From positions 1 through 40,501 of the forward strand of contig NZ_WHNX01000025.1 of assembly GCF_009362815.1 (NCBI RefSeq): a stretch of DNA of 40,501 nucleotides, in the 5' to 3' direction. Every line of letters begins with the position of its first letter. Within the stretch, counting starts at the first letter, position 1. The DNA is from Alkalibaculum sporogenes. GTDB lineage: Bacteria > Bacillota > Clostridia > Eubacteriales > Alkalibacteraceae. Made by a program: the position numbers and the translations under genes. This document shows, piece after piece, positions 18,253 to 26,101 of this stretch. The notes under the pieces are model-generated. The model worked only from the letters and a program-made list of their open reading frames with translations, ran no database searches and was not told the DNA's origin.

Positions 18253-18906
18253 ATGAACTTTTACCGAATATATACTGATGAAGGGAAAAGAAAAAAATAT
18301 TCTTATGGCATCATTATGAATGATAATGAGTTTAAGAAAGTTGAATGCCCAGTATGCAATAGAACATGGGAATATGATCCATTACTAGATTCAGATAATA
18401 AGTTGAAAGTTGTTCTTGGTAATTCAAATTATGCTGACTTTATAATGGCACTATATTTCGAACTCATTTCTCAAAAGAGTCTAAACATATTGTTAAAAGA
18501 AAATACAACTGGATGGACCTATGAAGAAATAAATACTATGTCAAAAGAAGAACTTACAGATGAACAAGTGAAAGATTTCAAAGAAGAATACGGAATTAAA
18601 GCATTGAAATCTATTCCCAACAATCCCCCCATATATTATAAAATACTTGCTAAAAAAACAGCAAAACTACATCCAAGATCCAGAGTAATTTTGATAGGCA
18701 AATGTGATGTTTGTGGCTATGAAGAATATGATAAAGAAGGAAGTTATTTTGATCCTGATTATATTGAAAAAGATTCGTGGAATGGTGATGACATATTTGG
18801 AGTTAAGGAATACGGAACTACTATGTTTTGTTCAGAAAGATTTGTTGAAATATATCATAAGCATAGCTTAACAGGCTTGGGATTTGATAGAATAGAAGCA
18901 ATATAA
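18253..18906 (+). CDS. double-CxxC protein, probable immunity to the Rhs toxin (SitI6-like)
   Basis: A 217-residue soluble protein starting 9 bases after the toxin stop, with GGAGGGG as ribosome site. Two knuckles, C32-P-V-C35 and C151-D-V-C154-G, would bind one zinc. This spaced double-CxxC(G) layout is the hallmark of the Myxococcus double-CXXCG paralogues now known as SitI6-type immunity proteins, the partners of SitA toxins that the Rhs tip resembles. The assignment rests on three agreeing points: position, motif and partner type. No signal peptide is seen, so it should protect the cytoplasm. It could not be verified by alignment here. Confidence 0.72.
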   Translation: MNFYRIYTDEGKRKKYSYGIIMNDNEFKKVECPVCNRTWEYDPLLDSDNKLKVVLGNSNYADFIMALYFELISQKSLNILLKENTTGWTYEEINTMSKEELTDEQVKDFKEEYGIKALKSIPNNPPIYYKILAKKTAKLHPRSRVILIGKCDVCGYEEYDKEGSYFDPDYIEKDSWNGDDIFGVKEYGTTMFCSERFVEIYHKHSLTGLGFDRIEAI

Positions 18907-18977
18907 GAAAATTTTGAGGCTGTTGCATATCTAGAAAGAATTAGAAATAAATTTGATTAGTGAACCATAGGCAGTGA

Positions 18978-19023
18978 GGGACATGTTTGTTTTTTCAGTA
19001 CTTGATAAATTGAAACATGTCCC
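18978..19023. terminator. long-loop inverted repeat after the immunity gene
   Basis: GGGACATGTTT (18978-18988) and AAACATGTCCC (19013-19023) form a perfect 11 bp stem with a 24-base loop, followed by TTATTAG. It may end the toxin-immunity transcript, or it may be a recombination scar, since the next frame has no start. Confidence 0.45.
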
Positions 19024-19030
19024 TTATTAG

Positions 19031-19714
19031 TATATTAAGCCTGCAGGGTCGCATGAATCAAATTGTTTATTGTCACCAACTGAGTGTGAGTTGATTTGTG
19101 AAATTAATAATTTTAGTGATACAAACATTGCCTTGATATGTTTAGACAGTGGAGAAGTAAAGAAGTTAATGAGTTTGGAGAATTGTGTGATTAGGCAAAT
19201 ACAGTTTAATAGTACTACACAAGAATATTTGTTTGAAGTTTTTGATAGGAATGGGCTAGAACATGAAGATAACTGTGTTGATACAACATACATATTAAAA
19301 TGGAAATATCCATTTGAAGAAAATAAACCACAAAAGATTACATCGTTGTTTATTAAAGAGTGGAGTGTAACTAAGTTAAGCAATTGGAATGATAAATATG
19401 CATTATATGATGATACAACAGCTACTCAACAAAAATTAGTAATTACAGATCAAAATTTAAGTGAACGAATTGGGATGTATATTTCAGAAGGAAATAAAGG
19501 GTACTTTTGTAGGATTAATTGGTCGAGTGATGATAAATATATTGCTCTAACTTACTCTGAAGTAGTTGAAATAATAAGAGTTGAAGACTGCATATGTATT
19601 AGACAAATTAAAATAGACTTTGCAATGGCAACGGTGTTCTCACCTGATGGTATTTATTTTGCAATAGAAGCTATGAGCAAAGTGTATTTATTTAAAACAT
19701 CTGACCTAATATAA
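19031..19714 (+). pseudogene. beta-propeller-like protein lacking a normal start
   Basis: The frame opens right after TAG at 19028 and reads YIKPAGSHESNCLLSPTECE onward for about 227 codons without an ATG or GTG near the start. TTG at 19070 is the only alternative start and has no ribosome site. The body alternates strands with WD40/TolB-like signatures: INWSSDDKYIALTYSEVVEI, then FSPDGIYFAIEAMSKVYLF. It sits right behind the inverted repeat at 18978, so it looks like the 3' part of a displaced gene, perhaps an older immunity or effector cassette behind the Rhs locus. Function unknown. Confidence 0.5.
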
Positions 19715-19950
19715 AAGAAGAACATTAGAGACAGAAGTTAAGGATATTGATAGGGTACTACATATCTAAAGTTTAACGTAAAAATATTACAATAATATCA
19801 TTGATAAGTAGATATAGATAAAGAATTCCCACACCAACTGTTTAGAGTAATGTTGTTGGAACAAATCTATAGGGGATTTAGAATCTTAAAGGGTCAACCT
19901 TACCATAAGTAAATGAAGTTTAGAATATTACTTATAGGTGAAATAAATAA

Positions 19951-19997
19951 ACGCAGAAAATGTAGGAATTGACCTTTTCTGCGTTTTGTGTTTTTTT
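19951..19997 (+). terminator. rho-independent terminator
   Basis: ACGCAGAAAA (19951-19960) pairs with TTTTCTGCGT (19975-19984), followed by TTTGTGTTTTTTT. Strong stem and T-run on the + strand. Confidence 0.8.
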
Positions 19998-20202
19998 GAA
20001 AAACCATTATACATACCTAGTAGACAGTTCTATTGTATGTTTAAATGTAGTGGTACTATAGTTTACCAATAAAAGCAAAGTTATCGACCAACCAATTGCT
20101 GTTAATAAATTTAAGAGTGGAATCACTAACGTTGAGATGATAAATATAGAATTCTTTAATATTTACGAATGATAAAAAGCATACATTATTGAAGCTTTTC
20201 AG

Positions 20203-20240
20203 AAAAAATCTTGTTAACTAACCGTACACAAGATTTTTTT
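20203..20240. terminator. bidirectional terminator
   Basis: AAAAAATCTTGT (20203-20214) and ACAAGATTTTTT (20228-20239) form a perfect 12 bp stem whose A/T ends give a U-run on both strands. It can stop znuA-type transcripts (minus) and any rightward transcript. Confidence 0.75.
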
Positions 20241-20328
20241 GACGCAGTCCATGCAAACAAGAATCTTGTCCTGATGCATAAAGCCAGCTCCTAATTGGTG
20301 TGATATGAAAACCACAATATTTTGCTGA

Positions 20329-21318
20329 TTACTTGGTCATACTATCATAGATTTTAGACAGGTTTTCTTCCATTCGCTCTAGATATGTCATACCATCCTG
20401 GGCATTTTCCATTGTGTAAATAACTTCAACCTTTGCGCCTACTTCGTTGGCCAGCGTTTGGGAAACGGCAGGACTTACCATCTCTTCAGCAAAAATGGTC
20501 GTTACATTATTTTCTCGACAATATTCTACAAGTTCGGTCAATTGCTGTGCTGAGGGTTCACCTTCCGCAAAAACATCTCTCACGCTGTTTTGTTCCAAAC
20601 CGAAATCCCGACAGAGATACCCAAAAGCAGCGTGCCCTGTCACAAAACTGTTTTTGTCCAAGGACTGGAATTTAGCATTATATTCGTTATAAAGGTTCTC
20701 CAGCTGGGAGATGAAATCATTGTAGTTTTGTTCGTAATAATCCTTATTTGAAGGATCTACTTGGACAAGTCCATCCTTGATGTTACTCACTTCTGTTTGT
20801 GCGCCCTTTATACCTAACCATAGATGAGGGTCATACTTTCCATGCGAATGATCTTCTTCGTGATCTGCATCTTCTTCATGGTCGGTGTCCTCTTCGTGTT
20901 CATGATGATCTTCAGATGCTGTTTCTCTTTCAATGAGATCTGCCCCTTTGGAAGCTTCCACAATGAACAGATTTGCATTATTGGCAGCAGAAATTGTTTC
21001 CTCCGCCCATCCTTCCATCTCCAGACCGTTATAAACAAAGATTTGAACAGTGCTTATGGTTACCAAATCCTGTGCCTTTGGTTCAAAATCATGTGCTTCC
21101 GTTCCGGCAGGTATAATCGTAGAAATTTCAACTTTGTCCTTACCCACAGCTTCAACAAACTCTTTCATTGCATCAAAGGTAACAGAAACTTTAATCTTGT
21201 TTTCTTCCGATGCGTCTGTCGTTTCAGTACCTCCAGTCGAGTTATTATTACTGCTGCACGCTGAAAAACTAACGATGACAATCAAGCAAAATAGCATAGT
21301 GACCCATCTTTTTAGCAT
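20329..21318 (-). CDS. znuA: zinc/manganese ABC transporter substrate-binding lipoprotein (ZnuA-like)
   Basis: A 329-residue cluster A-I solute-binding protein. A lipoprotein signal with lipobox FSAC (C21) anchors it to the outer face of the membrane. Metal ligands typical of ZnuA can be read: H76 (GTEAHDFEP), H165 (DPHLWLG) and H229 (VTGHAAFGYL), with an acidic fourth ligand expected near the C-terminus. A mobile acidic His loop (DHHEHEEDTDHEEDADHEED, residues about 136-155, then HSHGKYD) is characteristic of zinc rather than manganese binding. It is divergent from the ATPase and permease genes. AGGAGG lies at 21327-21332 and a candidate Zur palindrome lies just upstream. Confidence 0.92.
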   Translation of the reverse strand: MLKRWVTMLFCLIVIVSFSACSSNNNSTGGTETTDASEENKIKVSVTFDAMKEFVEAVGKDKVEISTIIPAGTEAHDFEPKAQDLVTISTVQIFVYNGLEMEGWAEETISAANNANLFIVEASKGADLIERETASEDHHEHEEDTDHEEDADHEEDHSHGKYDPHLWLGIKGAQTEVSNIKDGLVQVDPSNKDYYEQNYNDFISQLENLYNEYNAKFQSLDKNSFVTGHAAFGYLCRDFGLEQNSVRDVFAEGEPSAQQLTELVEYCRENNVTTIFAEEMVSPAVSQTLANEVGAKVEVIYTMENAQDGMTYLERMEENLSKIYDSMTK

Positions 21319-21344
21319 ATCATCAACCTCCTAATAATTTAGTT

Positions 21345-21363
21345 GCAAATGCGACCCATTTGC
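21345..21363. promoter_or_regulatory. candidate Zur box, znuA side
   Basis: GCAAATG-CGACC-CATTTGC, a perfect 7-5-7 inverted repeat. It lies 27 bases upstream of the znuA-like start codon in the divergent control region. The same architecture recurs at 21406 beside the ATPase gene. Confidence 0.55.
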
Positions 21364-21405
21364 GTTTATAATGTATACTAGCATGACAAGAAATATTTGT
21401 CAAGT

Positions 21406-21424
21406 GCAAATGAAATGCATTCGC
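21406..21424. promoter_or_regulatory. candidate Zur box, znuC side
   Basis: GCAAATG-AAATG-CATTCGC, the same 7-5-7 layout as the site at 21345 with one mismatched pair. Two matching palindromes in one divergent promoter region point to coordinate control of both transcripts by the Fur-type regulator at 23121. Confidence 0.55.
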
Positions 21425-21451
21425 ATTCATAGAAAGGGTGTTGTTTTGCTT

Positions 21452-22135
21452 ATGATTAAAGCCGAAAACCTATTTTTTTCCTATACAGGTTCGTCGCCAT
21501 ATGTACTAGACGGCATTGATCTGGAAATACGTGATGGAGAGTATGTATCCGTAGTGGGTGAGAATGGTAGCGGAAAAAGTACACTAATGCGATTGATATT
21601 GAATTTCATAAAACCCACAAGTGGCAGCATAGTGCCTCAGACAAAGAGAATTGGATATGTCCCTCAAAAAAACGATTTCTCAAATTCAAGTTTTCCTATT
21701 ACAGTCTATGAGGTGCTGAATTCTTATCGCAGATTATTGAAGATCAAAAATAAAGACATAATAACGGAAGCTCTTGAGCAGGTTGGATTGCTCAGTGTTA
21801 AGGGTTCCTTGATGGGTACTCTTTCCGGAGGGCAAAGCCAAAAAATACGGATTGCACGGGCGCTTATGGGCAACCCGGATTTACTTATTTTGGATGAACC
21901 TTCAACTGGAGTGGATATTGGGAGTCAAAAAGAAATTTATTCTTTTCTTAAGAAAATAAACAAAGAAAATGGAATCACCGTTGTTTCAGTAGAACACAAT
22001 CTCAATGCCGCCATTTCAAATTCAACATTGATCTATCATCTCACTTGTGGACAGGGGCATCTCTGTACCCCACAGCAATATACAGATGAATTCATGAAAA
22101 ACGGGGGGAAAAGCAATGACAATATTCAATTATAG
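21452..22135 (+). CDS. znuC: zinc ABC transporter ATP-binding protein (ZnuC-like)
   Basis: About 227 residues from ATG 21452. TTG at 21446 is better spaced from AAAGGG and may be the true start. Walker A is GENGSGKST, the Q-loop is YVPQKND, the signature is LSGGQSQKI, Walker B is LLILDEPSTGVD and the H-loop is VSVEHN, so it is a complete ABC ATPase of the metal (ZnuC/MntB) class. The C-terminal HLTCGQGHLC tail resembles the short His/Cys tails of ZnuC proteins. It overlaps the permease gene by 20 bases, implying translational coupling. Confidence 0.92.
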   Translation: MIKAENLFFSYTGSSPYVLDGIDLEIRDGEYVSVVGENGSGKSTLMRLILNFIKPTSGSIVPQTKRIGYVPQKNDFSNSSFPITVYEVLNSYRRLLKIKNKDIITEALEQVGLLSVKGSLMGTLSGGQSQKIRIARALMGNPDLLILDEPSTGVDIGSQKEIYSFLKKINKENGITVVSVEHNLNAAISNSTLIYHLTCGQGHLCTPQQYTDEFMKNGGKSNDNIQL

Positions 22136-22937
22136 CTTCATGCAAAATGCAATTTTCGTTTCCGTGTTTATTTCGATTCTGTGTCCCTGCATCGGAATCT
22201 TTTTAGTGCTACGACGTTATTCGATGATTGGGGATACATTAGCACATGCCTCCCTGGCAGGAGTCACAATTGGTCTGCTGTTAAATCAAAACCCCATACT
22301 TGGCGCATTTGTCTTTACATCCATCTGCGGCGCGCTGATCGAATTTCTGCGCAGCTATTTCAAAAAATACACCGATTTGATCCTCACGATTGTGCTTTCC
22401 CTAAGCGTGGGTACCGCTATTACCATAATCAGTTCTGGAAAGCTTCATGTAAATGCGGATTCTTTTATGTTTGGAAGCATCCTGACTGTAACTCATTTTG
22501 ATATGATCATGGTGCTAATCCTCAGCGTAATTTCTGTTTTGACCCTTATTCTACTGTATCATCAAATGGTTTATATAGCATACGACGAGGAAGCCGCCAA
22601 GGTGGCAGGCGTAAAAGTTAGATTGATAAACTATATCTTTTCCATACTCGTGGCCTCCGCTATTTCTGTATCCATCAGAATCGTGGGTGTGTTAGTACTC
22701 AGCTCCATGATTGCCCTTCCCGTCGCCACGGCGCTTCAACTTGGGAAGGGATTCAAGCTCACCTTAGTATTTTCAATTGTTTTCAGTGTAATTGACATCA
22801 TGCTAGGACTATTTATTTCGTATTATCTCAATGTGGCCCCAGGTGGATTTACCGCCCTAATTTCCGTCGCAGTTCTTGTCTTTGTGTTGCTAGCCAAAAA
22901 GCTGCAATCTAGCATTCGTACCGCCCGTTGCAAATGA
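22116..22937 (+). CDS. znuB: zinc ABC transporter permease (ZnuB-like)
   Basis: A 273-residue ABC-3 family permease with eight or more hydrophobic helices. The family-typical start MQNAIFVSVFISILCPCIGI, MIGDTLAHASLAGVTIGLLL and VGVLVLSSMIALPVATALQL motifs are present. GGGGGG lies 6 bases before the ATG, inside the end of the ATPase gene. It forms the membrane channel of the importer served by the lipoprotein at 20329. Confidence 0.93.
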   Translation: MTIFNYSFMQNAIFVSVFISILCPCIGIFLVLRRYSMIGDTLAHASLAGVTIGLLLNQNPILGAFVFTSICGALIEFLRSYFKKYTDLILTIVLSLSVGTAITIISSGKLHVNADSFMFGSILTVTHFDMIMVLILSVISVLTLILLYHQMVYIAYDEEAAKVAGVKVRLINYIFSILVASAISVSIRIVGVLVLSSMIALPVATALQLGKGFKLTLVFSIVFSVIDIMLGLFISYYLNVAPGGFTALISVAVLVFVLLAKKLQSSIRTARCK

Positions 22938-22980
22938 CATCTACAAGCTAACGTTTGGCTGAATCTTTAAAAAACTTGAT

Positions 22981-23030
22981 ATTATAGAATGAACAATCTA
23001 TAATAAAGTAAATGCGAATAAAAAGCATTT
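22981..23030. promoter_or_regulatory. inverted repeats upstream of the Fur-type gene
   Basis: Two palindromes: ATTATAGA (22981-22988) / TCTATAAT (22997-23004), and AAATGC (23010-23015) / GCATTT (23025-23030). The second shares the AAATGC/GCATTT word with the znu sites but has a 9-base spacer, so it is a weaker Zur candidate. Autoregulation of the downstream repressor is plausible. Confidence 0.4.
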
Positions 23031-23120
23031 GGACGTCATATAAAGAAATGAATCACGCATTGTAGGGAAATATAGCAAACCTACGATATAGTACTTACAA
23101 AAATGTATGAGGTGAATACA

Positions 23121-23534
23121 GTGAAAGAGGAACAAAACATCTGGTCTGCGGGAATAAAGAGAACTCGTCAGCGTGAAAGTGTACTATCGGTACTTGAGAA
23201 TACAGATAAACCCTTAAGTGCTGCGGATATATGCTCTAGAATGGAGAAAAGCGGGGACACGGCTTGGATGTCTACTGTTTATCGAATATTGGAGATTTTT
23301 GTAAAGAAAGGTATAATCATCAAAACAAATGTTATTAATAATGAAATGGCAGTGTATGAACGAAACCGTTCCAAGCATAAACATTATGCCGTCTGCATTA
23401 ACTGCCGAAAGATTATCCCAATGGATAATTGCCCGATGGAAAAATTCATTCCAAAGATTGAGGATAAGGATTTTCATATCATGGGCCATAATCTGGAGGT
23501 ATTTGGGTTCTGCAAGGATTGCGACCGTGCCTGA
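23121..23534 (+). CDS. zur: Fur-family metalloregulator, probably Zur
   Basis: About 137 residues from GTG 23121, chosen because GAGGTG lies 6 bases upstream; an in-frame ATG at 23103 has no ribosome site. The winged helix spans about residues 10-80 (TRQRESVLSVLENTDKPLSA, then STVYRILEIF). The hinge HKHYAVCINCRK and the C-terminal CKDC form the structural Cys4 zinc site, and the metal-sensing histidines HxH and DFHIMGHNLE are present. Position directly after the znu genes and before the COG0523 genes argues for zinc (Zur) over iron. Zinc-loaded protein would repress the neighbouring palindromes. Confidence 0.85.
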   Translation: MKEEQNIWSAGIKRTRQRESVLSVLENTDKPLSAADICSRMEKSGDTAWMSTVYRILEIFVKKGIIIKTNVINNEMAVYERNRSKHKHYAVCINCRKIIPMDNCPMEKFIPKIEDKDFHIMGHNLEVFGFCKDCDRA

Positions 23535-23572
23535 GAGTTGTCGGATTACTATGATTAAGGAGGTGTTACATC

Positions 23573-24514
23573 GTGACAGAAATATTTATAATCTCAGGCT
23601 TTCTAGGAGCGGGAAAAACCACTCTGATTCAAAAGTTGCTGAAAGAGGCATTTCAAAATGAGAAGGTTGTTTTAATCGAAAATGATTTTGGCGATATTAG
23701 CGTCGATGCAGCCTTGTTGAAGTCCGGTGGTATCGAAGTGAAAGAAATAAATTCAGGCTGTATTTGTTGCAGTCTTTCGGGTGATTTTATGAAAGCCCTC
23801 AAAGAACTTTTGGAACGCTTTCATCCCGATAAAGTTGTCATAGAGCCTTCCGGCGTTGGCAAGCTGTCGGATATTATGAAGGTCTGTTCGGATCCTCGTA
23901 TACTACCCCTTGCAAAAGTAAAGGCTAAAATAACAATTGCGGATGTAAAACGCTGTAAAACATACCTTGATAACTTCGGAGAATTCTTTGAGGATCAGAT
24001 TCAAAACGCTGATATTGTCTTGCTTAGTCGTTCGGAGGAGTTTCCCGATAGTGTGAACGACGCTTGTAAGTTGATAAAAGAACTAAACGCACACGCACCT
24101 ATCCTTTCGAAGCCTTGGCATCAAATTGTCGCCGATGAAATTTTATGTCCGAAGTATGAGTATCTAGCGGACGCTCGGCAAAAACACAATCACGAGGAGC
24201 ATTGTCATGGAGAACACTGCCATTGTGGGCAAGATCATGCGGCGGAAGAAGTTTTTGATACTGTTACCATAAGGATAAATAGGGTATTTAGCATTGATGA
24301 CTTGAAGGAACGAGTATTGAATATGGAAAGAAACGCGAGGGGAACGATTCTTCGCGCAAAGGGTATCGTTCGCGGTCCGAGTGGATATATGAATCTGCAA
24401 TATCTCCCTGGGGATATAAAGGTAACAAAATGTGAAACCAGAGGTGGTATGATTTGCATCATTGGCCGGAATTTAAGCCGGCAGGAGCTATGCACCCTCT
24501 TTAGCGGGGAGTGA
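23573..24514 (+). CDS. COG0523/CobW-family G3E GTPase, zinc-chaperone type
   Basis: A 313-residue P-loop GTPase. Walker A is GFLGAGKTT (residues 9-17), the metal motif is C63-I-C65-C66 (SGCICCS), and IEPSGVG is the Walker B-like G3 motif. The base-recognition segment reads LLSRSEEF instead of NKxD. A His/Cys-rich metal loop runs about 204-222 (KHNHEEHCHGEHCHCGQDH), and a CobW C-terminal domain completes it. ZNG1/YciC-type relatives hand zinc to client enzymes under starvation. AAGGAGGTG precedes GTG 23573, 38 bases after the regulator, and the next gene starts 4 bases after its stop, so it is one operon. A B12-related role is unlikely given the zinc context. Confidence 0.9.
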   Translation: MTEIFIISGFLGAGKTTLIQKLLKEAFQNEKVVLIENDFGDISVDAALLKSGGIEVKEINSGCICCSLSGDFMKALKELLERFHPDKVVIEPSGVGKLSDIMKVCSDPRILPLAKVKAKITIADVKRCKTYLDNFGEFFEDQIQNADIVLLSRSEEFPDSVNDACKLIKELNAHAPILSKPWHQIVADEILCPKYEYLADARQKHNHEEHCHGEHCHCGQDHAAEEVFDTVTIRINRVFSIDDLKERVLNMERNARGTILRAKGIVRGPSGYMNLQYLPGDIKVTKCETRGGMICIIGRNLSRQELCTLFSGE

Positions 24515-24518
24515 TAAG

Positions 24519-26099
24519 ATGTCGATACCTGTTTATGTTGTAACCGGTTTTCTTGACTCCGGGAAAACAACATTTCTGAACATCCTGTTGAACAGGCGCG
24601 ATTGGAAGGATATTAGGATACTTATTATACAGTTTGAAACCGGTGAGGAAGTATTTCAAAGCCAGAACGGAAATTGCCATAAAATATCCTTTCCCAAAAA
24701 AGTACTTGAGCAACAGCCAAAGCAGATTATCAGTCAAATAAATGGTTATTTACAAAGCCATGAAGAAGAACTTGATGAAATTTGGATCGAGTGGAACGGC
24801 GTCGTCCCTTTTTCAGAGCTACAGTCAATGTTTTTGGATCCGTCGCTACGTTTTCTGTGCAAGATCCAAAAAACAGTACATATAGCGGATGCCGCGAATA
24901 TAGAAAATCTGCTAGGCAGGACAGGCGGCGCTTTGCTCGAGCAGATTGCAAATAGTGATTTTGTAGTCCTGCGTAATGTGAGTGTGGCAGTTACTTATAA
25001 ACGAATTCGTCGCCTGTTGAATGGCATCAACCCAGGCGTTGATATATATGACATAAAAGAGTATGATGATTTATATAAACAGCTGTTTAGGAAAAAAGAA
25101 AATCCTGTCAACTTTTTCTTTGCGGCACTCGTCTTTATCGTGGCCATTCACATTATGGTCAAACCAATTTTAGAGATTTTTCAGATACCTGTTAATACGA
25201 TTATCAATGTATTTTTGGGAATTATCCTGCAGGCTATACCTTTTTTGTTGATTGGAGTGTTGCTTTCATCAGCAATACAGGTTTTTGTTCCTCAAAGCGT
25301 AATTGAACGCAGATTTCCCAAATCGATTGGTATTGGAATGCTGGTAGCGATTTTAGCCGGTTTTTGTTTACCAGTTTGCGACTGTGCGTCTATTCCCGTT
25401 TTTAGAAGTCTGGTAAAAAAGGGAATTCCTTTGCCAGTAGCAATAACATTTATGACAGCTTCGCCGGTCATTAATCCTGTGGTTATATTGTCAACCTATT
25501 ATGCTTTTAGTGGAGATTTAAACATCGTGATTGGGCGTGTGGCTCTTGGAATTATTGCCTCTTTTATCATTGGGTTTGTTTTTGCAATTCGTCCTCCAAA
25601 AGGTCATGTATTATCCGGGGGAGGGCTTGACAGGCTGATGTGCAGCTGCGGCTGTTATGAAGATATAGAATCAATTACCACATTCAAAGGAAAGGTAAGG
25701 CTGTTCATACGGCATTCTCAAGCGGAATTTTTCAATGTAGGAAAATATTTGGTGATTGGATCGTTTGTAGCGTCTGTCTTTCAGATTTTTGGAACTGGCT
25801 TATTTACCACCGCTCAGAGCGGCGCGGGTCTGGCTTTATCCATCATTATTATGATGGTAATGTCCTTTGTACTTTCCCTATGTTCATCCTCGGACGCCAT
25901 AGTGGCGCGCAGCTTTTCCATGCAATTTCCAATGGGCGCGATCATGGGATTTCTTGTGTTTGGGCCGATGATGGATATCAAGAACGTGATGATGCTCTCT
26001 TCGGGATTTTCAAAGCGCTTTATCGGAAAACTATTGTATACTATGTTTATCGTGTGCTTTGCCGTTGTCTTTATACTTTATGGGTTGGGAGTGATGTAA
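24519..26099 (+). CDS. fusion: degenerate COG0523 GTPase + YraQ/DUF318 permease
   Basis: A 526-residue two-part protein. Residues 1-190 look like a G3E GTPase: Walker A TGFLDSGKTTF (9-19), IQFETGEE in place of ENEFGE, IEWNGVVP in place of IEPSGVG, and HIADAANIENLL. The CxCC metal motif is absent and no NKxD is seen. Residues about 194-526 are a permease of the DUF318/YraQ family with around eight helices. It has the signature C287-D-C289-ASIPVFRSLVKKGIPLP, ASPVINPVV, a cytoplasmic Cys cluster C375-S-C377-G-C379, and a repeat LCSSSDAIVARSF. The single frame runs through both parts without a stop. It lies between a complete GTPase and a TIGR03943 protein, so a metal- or metal-complex-handling transporter with a built-in nucleotide switch is inferred. 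Confidence 0.85.
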   Translation: MSIPVYVVTGFLDSGKTTFLNILLNRRDWKDIRILIIQFETGEEVFQSQNGNCHKISFPKKVLEQQPKQIISQINGYLQSHEEELDEIWIEWNGVVPFSELQSMFLDPSLRFLCKIQKTVHIADAANIENLLGRTGGALLEQIANSDFVVLRNVSVAVTYKRIRRLLNGINPGVDIYDIKEYDDLYKQLFRKKENPVNFFFAALVFIVAIHIMVKPILEIFQIPVNTIINVFLGIILQAIPFLLIGVLLSSAIQVFVPQSVIERRFPKSIGIGMLVAILAGFCLPVCDCASIPVFRSLVKKGIPLPVAITFMTASPVINPVVILSTYYAFSGDLNIVIGRVALGIIASFIIGFVFAIRPPKGHVLSGGGLDRLMCSCGCYEDIESITTFKGKVRLFIRHSQAEFFNVGKYLVIGSFVASVFQIFGTGLFTTAQSGAGLALSIIIMMVMSFVLSLCSSSDAIVARSFSMQFPMGAIMGFLVFGPMMDIKNVMMLSSGFSKRFIGKLLYTMFIVCFAVVFILYGLGVM

Positions 26100-26101
26100 C
26101 T

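Larger units (their letters stand above)
19715..20328. other. intergenic region with two terminators
   Basis: No credible gene. It contains the repeated 12-mer at 19901, a terminator at 19951 and a symmetric terminator at 20203, and it separates the Rhs locus from the zinc island. Confidence 0.5.

Noticed and set aside
18907-18977. GAGGCTGTTGCATAT after the immunity gene, which resembles the end of some insertion sequences
   Set aside because: No matching opposite end, target duplication or transposase fragment is visible nearby.
23214-23489. Minus-strand open frame inside the Fur-type gene
   Set aside because: It lies wholly within a well-supported gene, has no ribosome site and no family resemblance; it is a shadow frame.
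23573-24514. Cobalamin-biosynthesis (CobW) role for the GTPase, given the corrinoid genes nearby
   Set aside because: It sits inside a zinc importer/Zur operon with a His/Cys loop typical of zinc-linked COG0523 proteins, far from the methyl-transfer island.
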